This document shows, in pieces, positions 1 through 8,983 of a DNA stretch of 64,000 nucleotides. The position numbers were made by a program, and so were the translations under genes. Position 1 is the stretch's first letter, and each line of letters opens with the position of its first letter. The DNA comes from Cryobacterium sp. PH29-G1 (lineage in GTDB: Bacteria; Actinomycetota; Actinomycetes; Actinomycetales; Microbacteriaceae): NCBI RefSeq assembly GCF_030063365.1, contig NZ_JASISY010000005.1, positions 124,001-188,000 on the forward strand. The letters run 5' to 3'. The notes beneath the pieces were generated by a model. That model saw only the letters and a list, made by a program, of their open reading frames with translations. It was not told the origin of the DNA and ran no database searches.

Positions 1-184
1 AGAACCAGGACCGTGCCTGAATCACGAAGACACAGATGATGAGTGCCAAGATGCTCACGGCGTAGCGAATGATGATGAAACTGTCGCTGTCTAGCAGCGC
101 AAGCCCAGCGAGGAGCACGATCGCGCCGAGCAGCCCCGGCGCGAGTGCCGAGCGGGTAAAGGTCGGTGCGGCCGGAGTGCCCAT
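1..184 (-). CDS. Small membrane protein, partial (cut by left edge)
   Basis: The first 61 codons of a minus-strand gene can be read from the ATG at 184-182. That ATG shares one base with the TGA of the upstream DUF2207 gene, so the two are probably translationally coupled. After about 13 polar residues there are two hydrophobic stretches (about residues 14-31 and 37-56), separated by a short Asp/Ser-containing turn, so it looks like a membrane protein. The frame runs off the window with no stop. No family is recognised. A role linked to the DUF2207 protein is inferred only from the overlap. Confidence 0.6.
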   Translation of the reverse strand, partial: MGTPAAPTFTRSALAPGLLGAIVLLAGLALLDSDSFIIIRYAVSILALIICVFVIQARSWF

Positions 185-2094
185 CAGACGCCCCCTCCGC
201 CGCCGCCGCCGCCGCCGCCCGAGAACCCTCCGCCGCCCGTACCGGAACTGGCGGAGCTGGTGGCGCTGCCGGACCACGATGCGGTGGTCGCCGTCGAGAA
301 GGAACTGATCGCACCGACGAAGTAGGCCGCCTGAAACATTCCGGCTCCGACATACCAGTCGGGCTGGGAGCCACTCTCCGCGTAATACTGGCTGAGTACA
401 CCGGACCAGTCCTTTTCCTGACCGAACAAGACGGCCAGCGGCAGAACGCGCTCGTACAGTTTCACCAACTGCACGGACGGTGCCTGCGCTGCTGACGCGC
501 CTACGGCGAGGTCGGGACGATCCGAGTCCGGTCGATACACGGAACGTTCGGCTCCCGCCGGACTCTGCAAGACCCGAAGCCGATCGGCTTCGGCGAGACC
601 AATATACAACTTGACGCCCTTCAGATAATCGCGCAGTTCGGCGCCGCTCTCGGTCAGTGGTCGCAAATTTCCGGCAAAGATGAACGTGCCCACCGCGGAG
701 ATGACCGCCACCACGATGAACAAGAGAGGCCAGGCTCCGCCCACCACGGTGACCAGGGCGCCCAGGCTCCCCACGAATGCAAGACCAACGCTCACCACTG
801 CCAGTACGAACAGCCCAACGCGCAGTCCATCGTTTTTCTTTTCCCGCAGCCCCAGCCGCAGCGATTCGGCCCTGGCCGCGACGCGTTCCTTCTGCAGCGC
901 CTTGCTCAGGGTGACGCTCTTCTTCTTCAGATCCCGCCGATCGCCCGGTTGCAGGCCGGGAAACAGCTTGCCCAGAATGCGGCTCTCGGCCTCATCCACA
1001 CCGTTGGCGTGCACAAATTCGAGGAGAAAGTGGTTCTTCTGGCCGCTCGAATCGAGAATGCGCACGTTACCCCGCACCGCGAAGCTGATGAACTGCGCCG
1101 CGATTGCCTTGCCGGAAGCACCAACGACATCGCCCGACGTCAGCAGGTTGATTCCCCTGGGCGGCAGATACTCGGCAATGATCGTGAAGCGGCCGGCCGC
1201 GCCACGCCACCGGGTGGCCCGCAGGAAGCCAGCGGCAAGCGCCGTCATCAGGGCCAGGATGGCGCCCAGCAGCCCGATGCTCGGCAGGGCATTGGCGGTG
1301 AAAGAATCATCGCGCGGCACGAAAGTGCCCGGCTCGAAGGCGACGACGACCGACAAATTCTCCCGCGCGCCCAGATCGGCGGCCTGCGCCGACACGGTCG
1401 GCTCGGTCGATGAACCGCTCATCCGGATGCTCTCGCAGGGTGTCGTGGAACGCTCCGCACCCCGATAGCACGAGATTTGCCCGTTCAGCCGGTCGACCAG
1501 CGCCGGATCGAATTGGACGGTCGCGGTGACCAGGCCGAACGTCTGGTCCCAGCCGGTTCCGTTCACGTCCCAATAGAACTGTTCGGTGTCCGCGTCGGAC
1601 GGGTACAGGGTCACGTTGGCCTGAGAATAGGTAATTACGTAGGTTTGCGCGCCATGTACAAAATTGTCGGCGGCAATCGTGACGTCGAGAAATTCCTGGT
1701 CCCGGTTCTCGCTCCCGCTCTCGGTGTCGAACGAGCGCGGTGTGCCGTTTTCGTCGGTGACGCTGTCGATCACGAGGCCGGTGGGGTGGCCGTCATATCC
1801 GGTGGGAATCGCGCGACGGATCCCGTGGTTCTGATCGCTTTCGGGAAAGCGAGCCACAATCGTCTCCACGGTGGTCAGCGTCGACCGGCCGTCAGCGTCG
1901 AGCCCGAGCTGGTACCGGGCGTCGAAGGATTCGAAGCTGAAGTCGCTGACGTCCTGGGCAACGGGCCCGCTGCTGCTGATACTGGCCGGCTGCAGAACCG
2001 CCGCCTGCGTGGGCACAGCCAGCGCAAGCACCGCTCCTCCTGCGATCAGCGCACCGAGCGTGAGGACAAGTGCGGGGCGAAGCGATCGGAGCAT
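184..2094 (-). CDS. DUF2207 domain membrane protein
   Basis: 636 aa. An N-terminal signal peptide (about residues 1-31, ending near TQAA) is followed by an extracellular beta-rich DUF2207-type region to about residue 270. One transmembrane helix lies near 275-297, and a cytoplasmic stretch precedes two close helices at about 425-475. The tail is almost pure glycine with a few serines. This layout (signal peptide, DUF2207, three helices, poly-Gly tail) matches a common actinobacterial and firmicute membrane family of unknown function. Its stop overlaps the start of the next gene, which also encodes a membrane protein. The family assignment is good; the function is unknown. Confidence 0.8.
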   Translation of the reverse strand: MLRSLRPALVLTLGALIAGGAVLALAVPTQAAVLQPASISSSGPVAQDVSDFSFESFDARYQLGLDADGRSTLTTVETIVARFPESDQNHGIRRAIPTGYDGHPTGLVIDSVTDENGTPRSFDTESGSENRDQEFLDVTIAADNFVHGAQTYVITYSQANVTLYPSDADTEQFYWDVNGTGWDQTFGLVTATVQFDPALVDRLNGQISCYRGAERSTTPCESIRMSGSSTEPTVSAQAADLGARENLSVVVAFEPGTFVPRDDSFTANALPSIGLLGAILALMTALAAGFLRATRWRGAAGRFTIIAEYLPPRGINLLTSGDVVGASGKAIAAQFISFAVRGNVRILDSSGQKNHFLLEFVHANGVDEAESRILGKLFPGLQPGDRRDLKKKSVTLSKALQKERVAARAESLRLGLREKKNDGLRVGLFVLAVVSVGLAFVGSLGALVTVVGGAWPLLFIVVAVISAVGTFIFAGNLRPLTESGAELRDYLKGVKLYIGLAEADRLRVLQSPAGAERSVYRPDSDRPDLAVGASAAQAPSVQLVKLYERVLPLAVLFGQEKDWSGVLSQYYAESGSQPDWYVGAGMFQAAYFVGAISSFSTATTASWSGSATSSASSGTGGGGFSGGGGGGGGGGV

Positions 2095-2139
2095 GAGTCC
2101 ACTCTACCGAGCGCGGCCCGCCGCCGAATGCCAGCCCGA

Positions 2140-2700
2140 TCAGGCGTGCTGGATGGGAATCGTGGTCGTCGACGGCGGCCGCTCGAACAGCATCTCGAGG
2201 CCGGATTTCAGTTCCGCCAGCCAGGCCGCGTACCCGGCCGGGTTCAGGTGCAGCCGGTCGATACCGAGAGCCGGATCCAGTTCACCGTCGGGTAGGGCCA
2301 GGGCCGGCCAGAGGTCAAGGTATTGAACGTGCTGGGTGGGGGCGTATTGCCAAACATGCCGATTAATCGAGCGAATGGTCTCGGCAAAGTCCCGGTCCCG
2401 AGGCAATACCGACTGCACCATGATTCGGGTCTCCGGCAGTGCGCGGCGCAACGTGTGCATGATCGTTTCCAGGTTTCGCACAACGTATTCGTCGGACTTG
2501 CGCCAACCCAGATCGTTGGTTCCAACCCCGATCACGATGGCGTCCGGCCGCAACTCGATCACCCGATCGAGCGCGGAAATCACCTCGTCGGTAGTGCTGC
2601 CACTGGCCGCGAGGTTGTGCACATCGTGCTCGGGGAACCATTCATCCCACTGGCCACCCGCAACGAGGCCGTCACCCAGAAAGGCGAGAGAAACTGTCAT
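2140..2700 (-). CDS. SGNH/GDSL-type hydrolase with Gly at the nucleophile position
   Basis: 186 aa, normal for a small single-domain SGNH hydrolase. Block II Gly (AASGST), block III Asn (GVGTNDLG) and block V Asp-x-x-His (DRLHLNPAG) are all present. Block I reads GDGL where the family has GDSL, so the catalytic serine is Gly11 (codon GGC, one transition from the Ser codon AGC). By family logic it should lack normal esterase activity unless another residue substitutes. It has no signal peptide and should be cytoplasmic. It could be a pseudoenzyme, a recent inactivating mutation or a base error; the otherwise intact frame argues against old decay. It is transcribed in the same direction as the SDR gene upstream, 87 bp away. 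Confidence 0.82.
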   Translation of the reverse strand: MTVSLAFLGDGLVAGGQWDEWFPEHDVHNLAASGSTTDEVISALDRVIELRPDAIVIGVGTNDLGWRKSDEYVVRNLETIMHTLRRALPETRIMVQSVLPRDRDFAETIRSINRHVWQYAPTQHVQYLDLWPALALPDGELDPALGIDRLHLNPAGYAAWLAELKSGLEMLFERPPSTTTIPIQHA

Positions 2701-2787
2701 GGTGGCCTCCTATTCGTAACCCATCATGCCCCGAACCGGGCCGAGTAGCCAGAATTCCCAGACGATACGGACGTTCTACCCTGGGCC

Positions 2788-4308
2788 TCAGTGCTCGTCC
2801 GAGCGAGATTTCGACGCGAGCGGATGCCCGGCCCGGCCCGTCCCCTCGGCGGCGGCGGTCGCCGTGATGCGGGTGGCCATTCCCTCGAAGATGATCCCGT
2901 GGAACGGCAAAATGGCAGCCCAGTACAACCGTCCGCCCAGGCCGCGAGGGAAGAACACCGCGCGCTGCCGGTAGGTCGAACCACCGGACTCCGTGGGCGT
3001 CACGCTCATTTCGAGCCAGGCTCGACCGGGAACGCGCATCTCGGCGCGCAGCCGCAGAAAGCTGCCATGATCGATCTGCTCGACCCGCCAGAAGTCGAGT
3101 ACCTCCCCGTGGTGCAGGTGGTCGGGATTTCGGCGGCCGCGGCGCAGTCCGACGCCCCCGACGGCCTTGTCCATCAGACCGCGAATGGCCCAGGCCAACG
3201 GGAAGGAGTACCACCCGTTTTCGCCGCCGATACTCTCGATGACCCGCCACAGTGCGGCGGGCTCTGCCGCGGTGGTCTTCTCGCGCAGGTCGGTGTACAC
3301 GGCGTGGCCGGCCCAGTCCGGGTCGCTCGGCAACGGGTTGCTCGACGCGCCCTCGATCGAGGAGTTGCGCCAGCTGGTCTCCACGTCGCCGTCGCGCATG
3401 CGCCCGAGCGCCAGTCGCACCGCACGTCGATAGCCGGTCAGGCCGCCCTCCGGACGCGGAATGAACTCGTCGATGTCGTTCTCGTGCACGATACAGTCGT
3501 ATTGCAGCGAGGCGATAATGGGAATGGCGAGGTTGCGCGGAATCGGCGTGACCAAGTTCACCCACTGCGAGGCAAGCCATGGAGTGAGCACCGGCAGTGC
3601 CGCGATAGCCCGCTGTTTCAGGCCGGCTTCGAGGGCGTACCCGTTCATCATTTGGCCGTAGCGCAAGACGTCGGGACCGCCGATGTCAAAGGTGCGGTTC
3701 ACCGCCGGCGGCAAGTCAGCCGCGGCCTGCAGATAGTAAAGCACGTCGCGCACGGCGATCGGCTGAATGCGATTGCGCACCCATCTGGGTGCGGGCATGT
3801 AGGGCAAGACATCGGTGAGATGGCGGATCATCTCGAACGAGGTCGAACCGGAACCGATCACCACGCCGGCCTGGAACGCGATCGTCGGCACACCGCTGTC
3901 GAGGAGAATACGCCCGACCTCCATGCGGGAGCGCAGGTGGGCCGAGAGCGTCTTCGTGTCCGGATGCAGACCGCCCAGATAGACGATGCGCGACACGTGC
4001 GCTTCGGCTGCCGCCCGCGCAACATTCTCGGCGGCCGTGTGCTCGGTTTTCTCGAAATCGCCGGCCGCGCCCATCGAGTGCACGAGGTAGTACAGCACCT
4101 CGATATTGGCGCAGGCGCGCTGCACGGAGGCCAGATCTCCCAGGTCTCCCTGCACGATCTCAACCTGGTCCGCCCAGGGCACATCGCGCAATTTCGATGG
4201 GGTACGCACCAGCACCCGCACCTCGAAGCCGGCCTCCAGAAGCTTGGGAACGAGGCGTCCGCCGATGTAGCCGGTAGCGCCGGTAACCAGTACACGTCGA
4301 GATATCAT
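2788..4308 (-). CDS. NAD(P)-binding SDR protein with C-terminal DUF2867 domain
   Basis: 506 aa with two parts. The N-terminal 300 residues are an atypical short-chain dehydrogenase with the dinucleotide motif TGATGYIGG at residues 9-17, a TGAT-type beta-alpha start and an NmrA-like course. The C-terminal part (about 330-490) is DUF2867, a lipocalin/START-like fold seen fused to SDR domains in Actinobacteria (compare E. coli YbjT plus YbjS-like fusions). The substrate is unknown; these proteins are annotated as NAD(P)H-binding oxidoreductases. No signal peptide is seen. The start is chosen at the ATG directly before the Rossmann strand. It is monocistronic or loosely linked to the SGNH gene. 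Confidence 0.82.
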   Translation of the reverse strand: MISRRVLVTGATGYIGGRLVPKLLEAGFEVRVLVRTPSKLRDVPWADQVEIVQGDLGDLASVQRACANIEVLYYLVHSMGAAGDFEKTEHTAAENVARAAAEAHVSRIVYLGGLHPDTKTLSAHLRSRMEVGRILLDSGVPTIAFQAGVVIGSGSTSFEMIRHLTDVLPYMPAPRWVRNRIQPIAVRDVLYYLQAAADLPPAVNRTFDIGGPDVLRYGQMMNGYALEAGLKQRAIAALPVLTPWLASQWVNLVTPIPRNLAIPIIASLQYDCIVHENDIDEFIPRPEGGLTGYRRAVRLALGRMRDGDVETSWRNSSIEGASSNPLPSDPDWAGHAVYTDLREKTTAAEPAALWRVIESIGGENGWYSFPLAWAIRGLMDKAVGGVGLRRGRRNPDHLHHGEVLDFWRVEQIDHGSFLRLRAEMRVPGRAWLEMSVTPTESGGSTYRQRAVFFPRGLGGRLYWAAILPFHGIIFEGMATRITATAAAEGTGRAGHPLASKSRSDEH

Positions 4309-4373
4309 GCCGGGCAGCCTAGCGGCTGTTCCTGACAGTGTGAACGGAGCGTCGTGGGTTGCGGTGGCGGGAG

Positions 4374-5237
4374 TTAGAGCAGCGCCTTCGTGTGCCAGAC
4401 CGTTTTCAGTTCGGTGAAGGCCAGGATGCGGGAAAGCGCCGGGGCAGCGGCATCTTCTCCCGACTCGGGCGGGAGTACCCGCTTGAGTGTGTCGGCGGCG
4501 CTGATCTGCAGCTCGACCCAGTCAAGCTCGCCCGCACCGACCAGGTCGAGAGCATTGACGTCGGCGTGGCTGGCCAGCCACGGGGCGATCTCGGCGGGGG
4601 AACCGGTCACGATGTTCACGACGCCGCCTGGCACGTCACTCGTGGCCAGTACCTCGCCGAGACTGATCGCCGACAACGGGGCGTTCTCGTTGGCGACGAC
4701 GACGACCGTGTTGCCGGCAACGAGGGCCGGCGCGATTGCGCTGACCAGGCCGAGCAACGATTCGTTGCCCTGCGGCGCGATGATCGCCACCACGCCGGTC
4801 GGTTCGGGCACCGATAGGTTGAAAAACGGGCCGGACACGGGGTTGGCGTTGCCGGCGACCTGCACGTATTTGTCGGCCCAGCCGGCGTACCAGACCCAGC
4901 GGTCGATGGCTTCGTCGACCTGGGCGTTGGCGACGGCAGCGTTCACGCCCTCACAGCCCATGATTTCGTCGACGAACTGCACCCGGCGACCCTCGAGCAG
5001 TTCGGCGATGCGGTACAGCACCTGTCCACGGTTGTACGCCGTTGCACCAGCCCAGCCGCCGAGGGCGCCGCGCGCGGCGACGACCGCATCGCGGGCGTCT
5101 TTGCGGCTGCCCTTCGCCGCGTTGGCCAGAAAGTCGCCCTGGTGCGAGCGCACCTCGTAGACGCGGCCGGATTCGCTGCGCGGAAATTTGCCGCCGATGT
5201 AGAGCTTGTAGGTCTTGGGAATGGCTAGGCGGTTCAC
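4374..5237 (-). CDS. Half-length aldehyde dehydrogenase family protein without catalytic Cys
   Basis: 287 aa, against about 480-500 aa for a full aldehyde dehydrogenase. It covers the N-terminal oligomerisation and NAD-binding half (IAPQGNESLLGLVSAIAPALVAGN matches the usual PWNFP...PALAAGN region) and stops soon after the GSPAE turn. The catalytic domain with the active-site Cys and general-base Glu is missing. Its ATG overlaps the stop of the full-length enzyme by 4 bp, so the pair is co-translated. The clean frame and the coupling argue for a maintained protein, perhaps a regulatory or structural partner of the complete enzyme. Similar short/long pairs occur beside deoC in other actinomycetes, to my knowledge; the function is unproven. 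Confidence 0.78.
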   Translation of the reverse strand: MNRLAIPKTYKLYIGGKFPRSESGRVYEVRSHQGDFLANAAKGSRKDARDAVVAARGALGGWAGATAYNRGQVLYRIAELLEGRRVQFVDEIMGCEGVNAAVANAQVDEAIDRWVWYAGWADKYVQVAGNANPVSGPFFNLSVPEPTGVVAIIAPQGNESLLGLVSAIAPALVAGNTVVVVANENAPLSAISLGEVLATSDVPGGVVNIVTGSPAEIAPWLASHADVNALDLVGAGELDWVELQISAADTLKRVLPPESGEDAAAPALSRILAFTELKTVWHTKALL

Positions 5238-6787
5238 TTGGCTGCCTTCTCTGCGGATGCGGACTTCTTGGAGGCGGATGCGGACTTCTTGGTAACAGGT
5301 GTCGCCTGCTGATCGGCGGCGTTGATTGACCGTGAGCCGCTGCGCACGGCGGGCTTCAAATACGCGGCGAGACCGTGACGGCCACCCTCGCGCCCGTATC
5401 CGCTCTCCTTGTAACCGCCGAACGGACTCGACGGATCGAACTGGTTGAAGGTGTTGGCCCAGATCACACCGGCGCGCAATTTATCGGCGACGGCGAGGAT
5501 ACGGCTGCCCTTGTCGCTCCAGATTCCCGCGGACAGGCCGTATGGCGTGTTGTTTGCCTTGGCAATGGCCTCGGCCGGGGTGCGGAAGGTGAGCACCGAG
5601 AGAACGGGACCGAAGATCTCGTCGCGGGCGATGCGGTGGCTCGTCGACACGTTCGTGAAGATGGTCGGTGCGAACCAGAACCCCTCCTGCGGGATGACGC
5701 AGTCCGAGCTCCAGCGTTGCGCCCCCTCCTGCTCACCGAGGTCGGACAGCTCACGAATACGAGCCAACTGCTCAGCGCTGTTAATGGCACCGATATCGGT
5801 GTTCTTGTCGAGCGGGTCACCCAGACGCAGCGTCTGCATCCGGCGTTTGAGTCGGTCGATGACCTCGTCGTGAATGCTCTCCTGCACGAGCAGACGACTG
5901 CCGGCGCAGCAGACGTGGCCCTGGTTGAAGAAGATGCCGCGTACGATGCCTTCCACAGCCTGGTCGATCGGCGCGTCGTCGAAGACGATGTTGGCACCCT
6001 TGCCGCCGAGTTCGAGGCTGAGCTTCTTGTCGGTTCCGGCGACCGAGCGGGCGATGGCCCGACCGACCGAGGTTGAGCCGGTGAAGGCAACCTTGTTGAT
6101 GCCGGGATGGTTGACCAGGGCCGCTCCGGTGCCGCCGTCACCCGTGATGATGTTGACGACGCCGTCGGGCAGGTCGGCCTGCTGCAAAATTTCGGCGAAC
6201 AGCAGTGCAGTGAGGGAGGTCGTTTCGGCGGGCTTGAGCACGACGGTGTTGCCGGCGGCGAGCGCCGGGGCGATCTTCCAGGCCAGCATCATGAGCGGGA
6301 AGTTCCAGGGAATCACCTGGGCCGCAACGCCGAGTGCGGCGGGGTTCGGTCCCACTCCGGCATGGTCGAGTTTGTCGGCCCAGCCGGCGTAGTAGAAGAA
6401 CCAGGCGGCCACGAGGGGAATGTCAACGTCGCGGGTTTCTTTGATCGGTTTGCCGTTGTCGAGGGTTTCGGCGACGGCGAGTTCACGGGCGCGTTCCTGC
6501 ACCAGACGGGCAATGCGAAAGAGGTACTTTCCCCGGTCGCTGCCGGTAAGGCGTGACCAGACTCCGTCGTAGGCAAGACGAGCGGCCGAAACGGCGTCGT
6601 CAACATCCGCTTCGTTGGCCGTGGCTATCATGGCAATCTGCTGTTCGGTGGCCGGGTTGATTGTCTGGAACGGCGTGCCGCGGCCGGCGGTGAACTCACC
6701 ATTGATGAACAGGCCATAATCACTCTTGAGGCTCAGCAGGGCTTTCGACTCGGGGGCCGGGGCGTAGTCGAGAAATTTCATGGTCAT
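5234..6787 (-). CDS. Aldehyde dehydrogenase (full length)
   Basis: 517 aa. It carries the complete set of ALDH motifs: the PWNFP nucleotide-binding segment, GSTSVG turn, LELGGKG with the general-base Glu, active-site Cys pair Cys293/Cys294 in GHVCCAGSR, and EIFGPV. The product oxidises an aldehyde to the acid with NAD(P)+. Only 3 bp separate it from deoC, whose product releases acetaldehyde from deoxyribose-5-phosphate, so acetaldehyde is the likely substrate (inference). The C-terminal 30 residues form a Lys/Ala/Ser-rich low-complexity tail (repeats of SASKKSAS type) not found in the core family. The last 4 bp overlap the half-length ALDH. Confidence 0.93.
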   Translation of the reverse strand: MTMKFLDYAPAPESKALLSLKSDYGLFINGEFTAGRGTPFQTINPATEQQIAMIATANEADVDDAVSAARLAYDGVWSRLTGSDRGKYLFRIARLVQERARELAVAETLDNGKPIKETRDVDIPLVAAWFFYYAGWADKLDHAGVGPNPAALGVAAQVIPWNFPLMMLAWKIAPALAAGNTVVLKPAETTSLTALLFAEILQQADLPDGVVNIITGDGGTGAALVNHPGINKVAFTGSTSVGRAIARSVAGTDKKLSLELGGKGANIVFDDAPIDQAVEGIVRGIFFNQGHVCCAGSRLLVQESIHDEVIDRLKRRMQTLRLGDPLDKNTDIGAINSAEQLARIRELSDLGEQEGAQRWSSDCVIPQEGFWFAPTIFTNVSTSHRIARDEIFGPVLSVLTFRTPAEAIAKANNTPYGLSAGIWSDKGSRILAVADKLRAGVIWANTFNQFDPSSPFGGYKESGYGREGGRHGLAAYLKPAVRSGSRSINAADQQATPVTKKSASASKKSASAEKAAK

Positions 6788-6790
6788 TCC

Positions 6791-7804
6791 CTAGTCAATC
6801 GTCACGTAGTCGGGGCCGGAGTAGTGCCCGGTGGTCATCTTTTGGCGTTGCAACAGCACATCGTTCAGCAGGCTGGAGGCGCCGAAGCGGAACAGGTGCG
6901 GCGTGAGCCATTCCTCCCCCACCGTTTCGCCGACCGTGACGAGATACTTGATCGCGTCCTTCGAAGTGCGGATGCCGCCGGCCGGCTTCACGCCGATTCG
7001 CACCCCGGTGAGGCGGTGCCAGTCACGTACGACTTCCAGCATCGACAATGTCACCGGAAGGGTCGCCGCCGGGGCGACCTTGCCGGTGGAGGTCTTGATG
7101 AAATCGCCGCCGGCCAGAATCGCCAGCCAGGAAGCACGACGCACGTTGTCGTAGGTGTTGAGTTCGCCGGTCTCAAGAATGACCTTGAGATGGGCGAGCG
7201 AACCGTCTACGCGGCGGCAGGCGTCTTTCACTGCAACGATTTCGTCATAGACCTGCCCGAACCGGCCGGCCAGGAACGCACCACGGTCGATGACCATGTC
7301 AATCTCGTCGGCGCCGGCCGCGACGGCGTCGCGTACGTCAGCGAGCTTGATCGCGAGTGCGGCGCGGCCACTCGGAAAGGCGGTGGCGACGGCGGCAACG
7401 TTGACCCCCTCGGTTCCGCCGGCGGCGTGGGCGGAGCCGAGTGCAGCAACAGCGTCGCCGACCATATCGCCATAAACGCAGACCGCGGCGACGCGAGGGC
7501 AGCCGGGGTCGTTCGGGTCGGGCACGAGGGCCTTGGCCACAAGAGAGCGCACCTTGCCCGGCGTATCGGAGCCCTCGAGGGTGGTGAGATCGATCAGGCC
7601 GATGATGGTGTCGATCGCCCAGCGCTTGGAGCTGGTCTTGATCGACCGGGTGCCGAGGTCGGCGGCGCGGGCTTCGAGGCCGACGGCGTCGATTCCGGGG
7701 ATACCGTGCAGGTACCGACGCAGGTTCGCGTCGGTGGCTTCCCCACCGATCAGCGCGAGGGCGCGCTGATCGGGCTGGTAGGTGGCCAAGGGGCTACTGG
7801 TCAT
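6791..7804 (-). CDS. deoC: Deoxyribose-phosphate aldolase
   Basis: 337 aa, the long DeoC form typical of Actinobacteria. It cleaves 2-deoxyribose-5-phosphate to glyceraldehyde-3-phosphate and acetaldehyde through a Schiff base. The lysine in GGDFIKTSTGK (Lys237) is the expected Schiff-base residue, and the second catalytic Lys lies in GVKPAGGIRT. An AAAGGA-like ribosome site lies about 9 bases before the ATG. It is the first structural gene after the SorC-type regulator and is followed at 3 bp by aldehyde dehydrogenase, giving a deoxynucleoside catabolic unit. An inverted repeat at 7861-7885 is a possible control site. Confidence 0.95.
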   Translation of the reverse strand: MTSSPLATYQPDQRALALIGGEATDANLRRYLHGIPGIDAVGLEARAADLGTRSIKTSSKRWAIDTIIGLIDLTTLEGSDTPGKVRSLVAKALVPDPNDPGCPRVAAVCVYGDMVGDAVAALGSAHAAGGTEGVNVAAVATAFPSGRAALAIKLADVRDAVAAGADEIDMVIDRGAFLAGRFGQVYDEIVAVKDACRRVDGSLAHLKVILETGELNTYDNVRRASWLAILAGGDFIKTSTGKVAPAATLPVTLSMLEVVRDWHRLTGVRIGVKPAGGIRTSKDAIKYLVTVGETVGEEWLTPHLFRFGASSLLNDVLLQRQKMTTGHYSGPDYVTID

Positions 7805-7860
7805 GAGGTGTCCTTTTGTGCGTGGGAGCTGTCAGCAACAGGGAATAGTGAGCGCTGGGT

Positions 7861-7885
7861 GGATTGATCTACACTCGGTCAATCC
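7861..7885. promoter_or_regulatory. Inverted repeat between regulator gene and deoC (possible operator)
   Basis: Perfect 7-bp arms (GGATTGA / TCAATCC) flank an 11-base spacer, at the very end of the SorC-type regulator gene and 57 bases before the deoC start. Its position suits autoregulation or control of deoC by the neighbouring regulator, but a weak terminator or processing hairpin is also possible. No direct evidence of binding. Confidence 0.35.
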
Positions 7886-8823
7886 TCGAGCAGGGCGTTT
7901 GCGGTGTCTTCATCGGTCACCAGTACGGTGCACAGACCATTGCGCACGACGGCGCGGGCAATGGCATGCTTGGAGTTTCCGGCGATGACCGCGATGGTGA
8001 GCGGAGCACGACGCAACTGGTCGATTTGGATGCCGACCGTGCGCTCATTGAGTTCCGGGTCGACGATGCGGCCGTTTCGGTCGATGTAGCGGCCGACGAC
8101 GTCGCCGACGGCGCCTCGCGCTACGAGGTCGTTGATCTGGTCGACGGTGAGGTAGCCGCTGTCGACCAGCGCGGAATCCGCATCCGCTTGGCCGGCGCTG
8201 AACAGGTAAGCCTGGGCGTTGCGGGCCAGGGCGAGCACCCCGGCGACGCTGCGATCGGCTTCCATCGCCTGCTTGGTTTCGAGGCGTTCGAAGATGGCCG
8301 GGCAGGGCAGCAGGGTGGCCGAACCGTCGGCTTTGTGGGCGATGGTCACGGCGGTGGATGCCGCGGTACCGGGACGCTGGTTCAGGCTGACGCCGCCGTT
8401 GATCTGCACCACGTTCACCCCGGGCGCCCAGCCCTGTTTGAGATGCAGGGAAACGTCGTGCAGGGTGCGACCCCAGCTGATGCCCAGAGTTCGCGGAATC
8501 GGACGGAGGCTCGTGAGGTAGTCGGCAGCGGCCTGCGCGGTGCGCGACTGCAGCTCGGCGTCGCTCGACACACCCGCGGAGGAAACCACGATAGCGTCGG
8601 TCAGACCCGTCGATTCGCGCAGTCGGCGTTCGATCGGCAGGCGCCGCGCCCGCGGATGCACGATCTCAATGCGAATAAAGCCGTTGGCCTTGGCGCTCGC
8701 CAGCAACCGTCCGACTTTCCAGCGAGTGAGACGCAGAATTACGCCGATCTCGTCCTGGGTCTGGTTTTCTTCGTAGTAGAGCTCGGCGGCCCGGATGGAC
8801 AGGAGTTCGTCGGTATCGCTCAT
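7879..8823 (-). CDS. SorC-family transcriptional regulator (DeoR-like, deoxyribose operon)
   Basis: 314 aa from the ATG at 8823; an in-frame upstream start would add 19 Arg-rich residues and is less likely. An N-terminal helix-turn-helix (about residues 10-55, with YEENQTQDEIGVILRLTRWKVGRLL) is followed by a sugar-phosphate-binding SorC domain with the GISWGRTLHDV segment. Family members such as Bacillus subtilis DeoR respond to deoxyribose-5-phosphate. The gene is immediately upstream of deoC in the same direction and divergent from a ROK kinase, so it most likely controls the deoC-ALDH operon and possibly the kinase. The effector is inferred from context. Confidence 0.88.
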   Translation of the reverse strand: MSDTDELLSIRAAELYYEENQTQDEIGVILRLTRWKVGRLLASAKANGFIRIEIVHPRARRLPIERRLRESTGLTDAIVVSSAGVSSDAELQSRTAQAAADYLTSLRPIPRTLGISWGRTLHDVSLHLKQGWAPGVNVVQINGGVSLNQRPGTAASTAVTIAHKADGSATLLPCPAIFERLETKQAMEADRSVAGVLALARNAQAYLFSAGQADADSALVDSGYLTVDQINDLVARGAVGDVVGRYIDRNGRIVDPELNERTVGIQIDQLRRAPLTIAVIAGNSKHAIARAVVRNGLCTVLVTDEDTANALLED

Positions 8824-8896
8824 GAAGGTCGCGGTCCTATCGTTTGAGCCCAGCCTACGACGACCCGGCCTGCGATTCAACAGCTGTAGCGATCAT

Positions 8897-8910
8897 TGCT
8901 CATCTGAGCA
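8897..8910. promoter_or_regulatory. Palindrome in the regulator/ROK divergent promoter region
   Basis: TGCTCA-TC-TGAGCA, 6-bp perfect arms, in the 160-bp region between the divergently read SorC-type regulator and ROK kinase genes. It is a candidate operator for either; no matching second copy was recognised near deoC. Confidence 0.25.
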
Positions 8911-8983
8911 GATGGCTCGCGTTACGGCGGGCGGGCACGTGCGATCCGGAATTTGCACTCACGGGCGCCGGTACGATCGTTTC

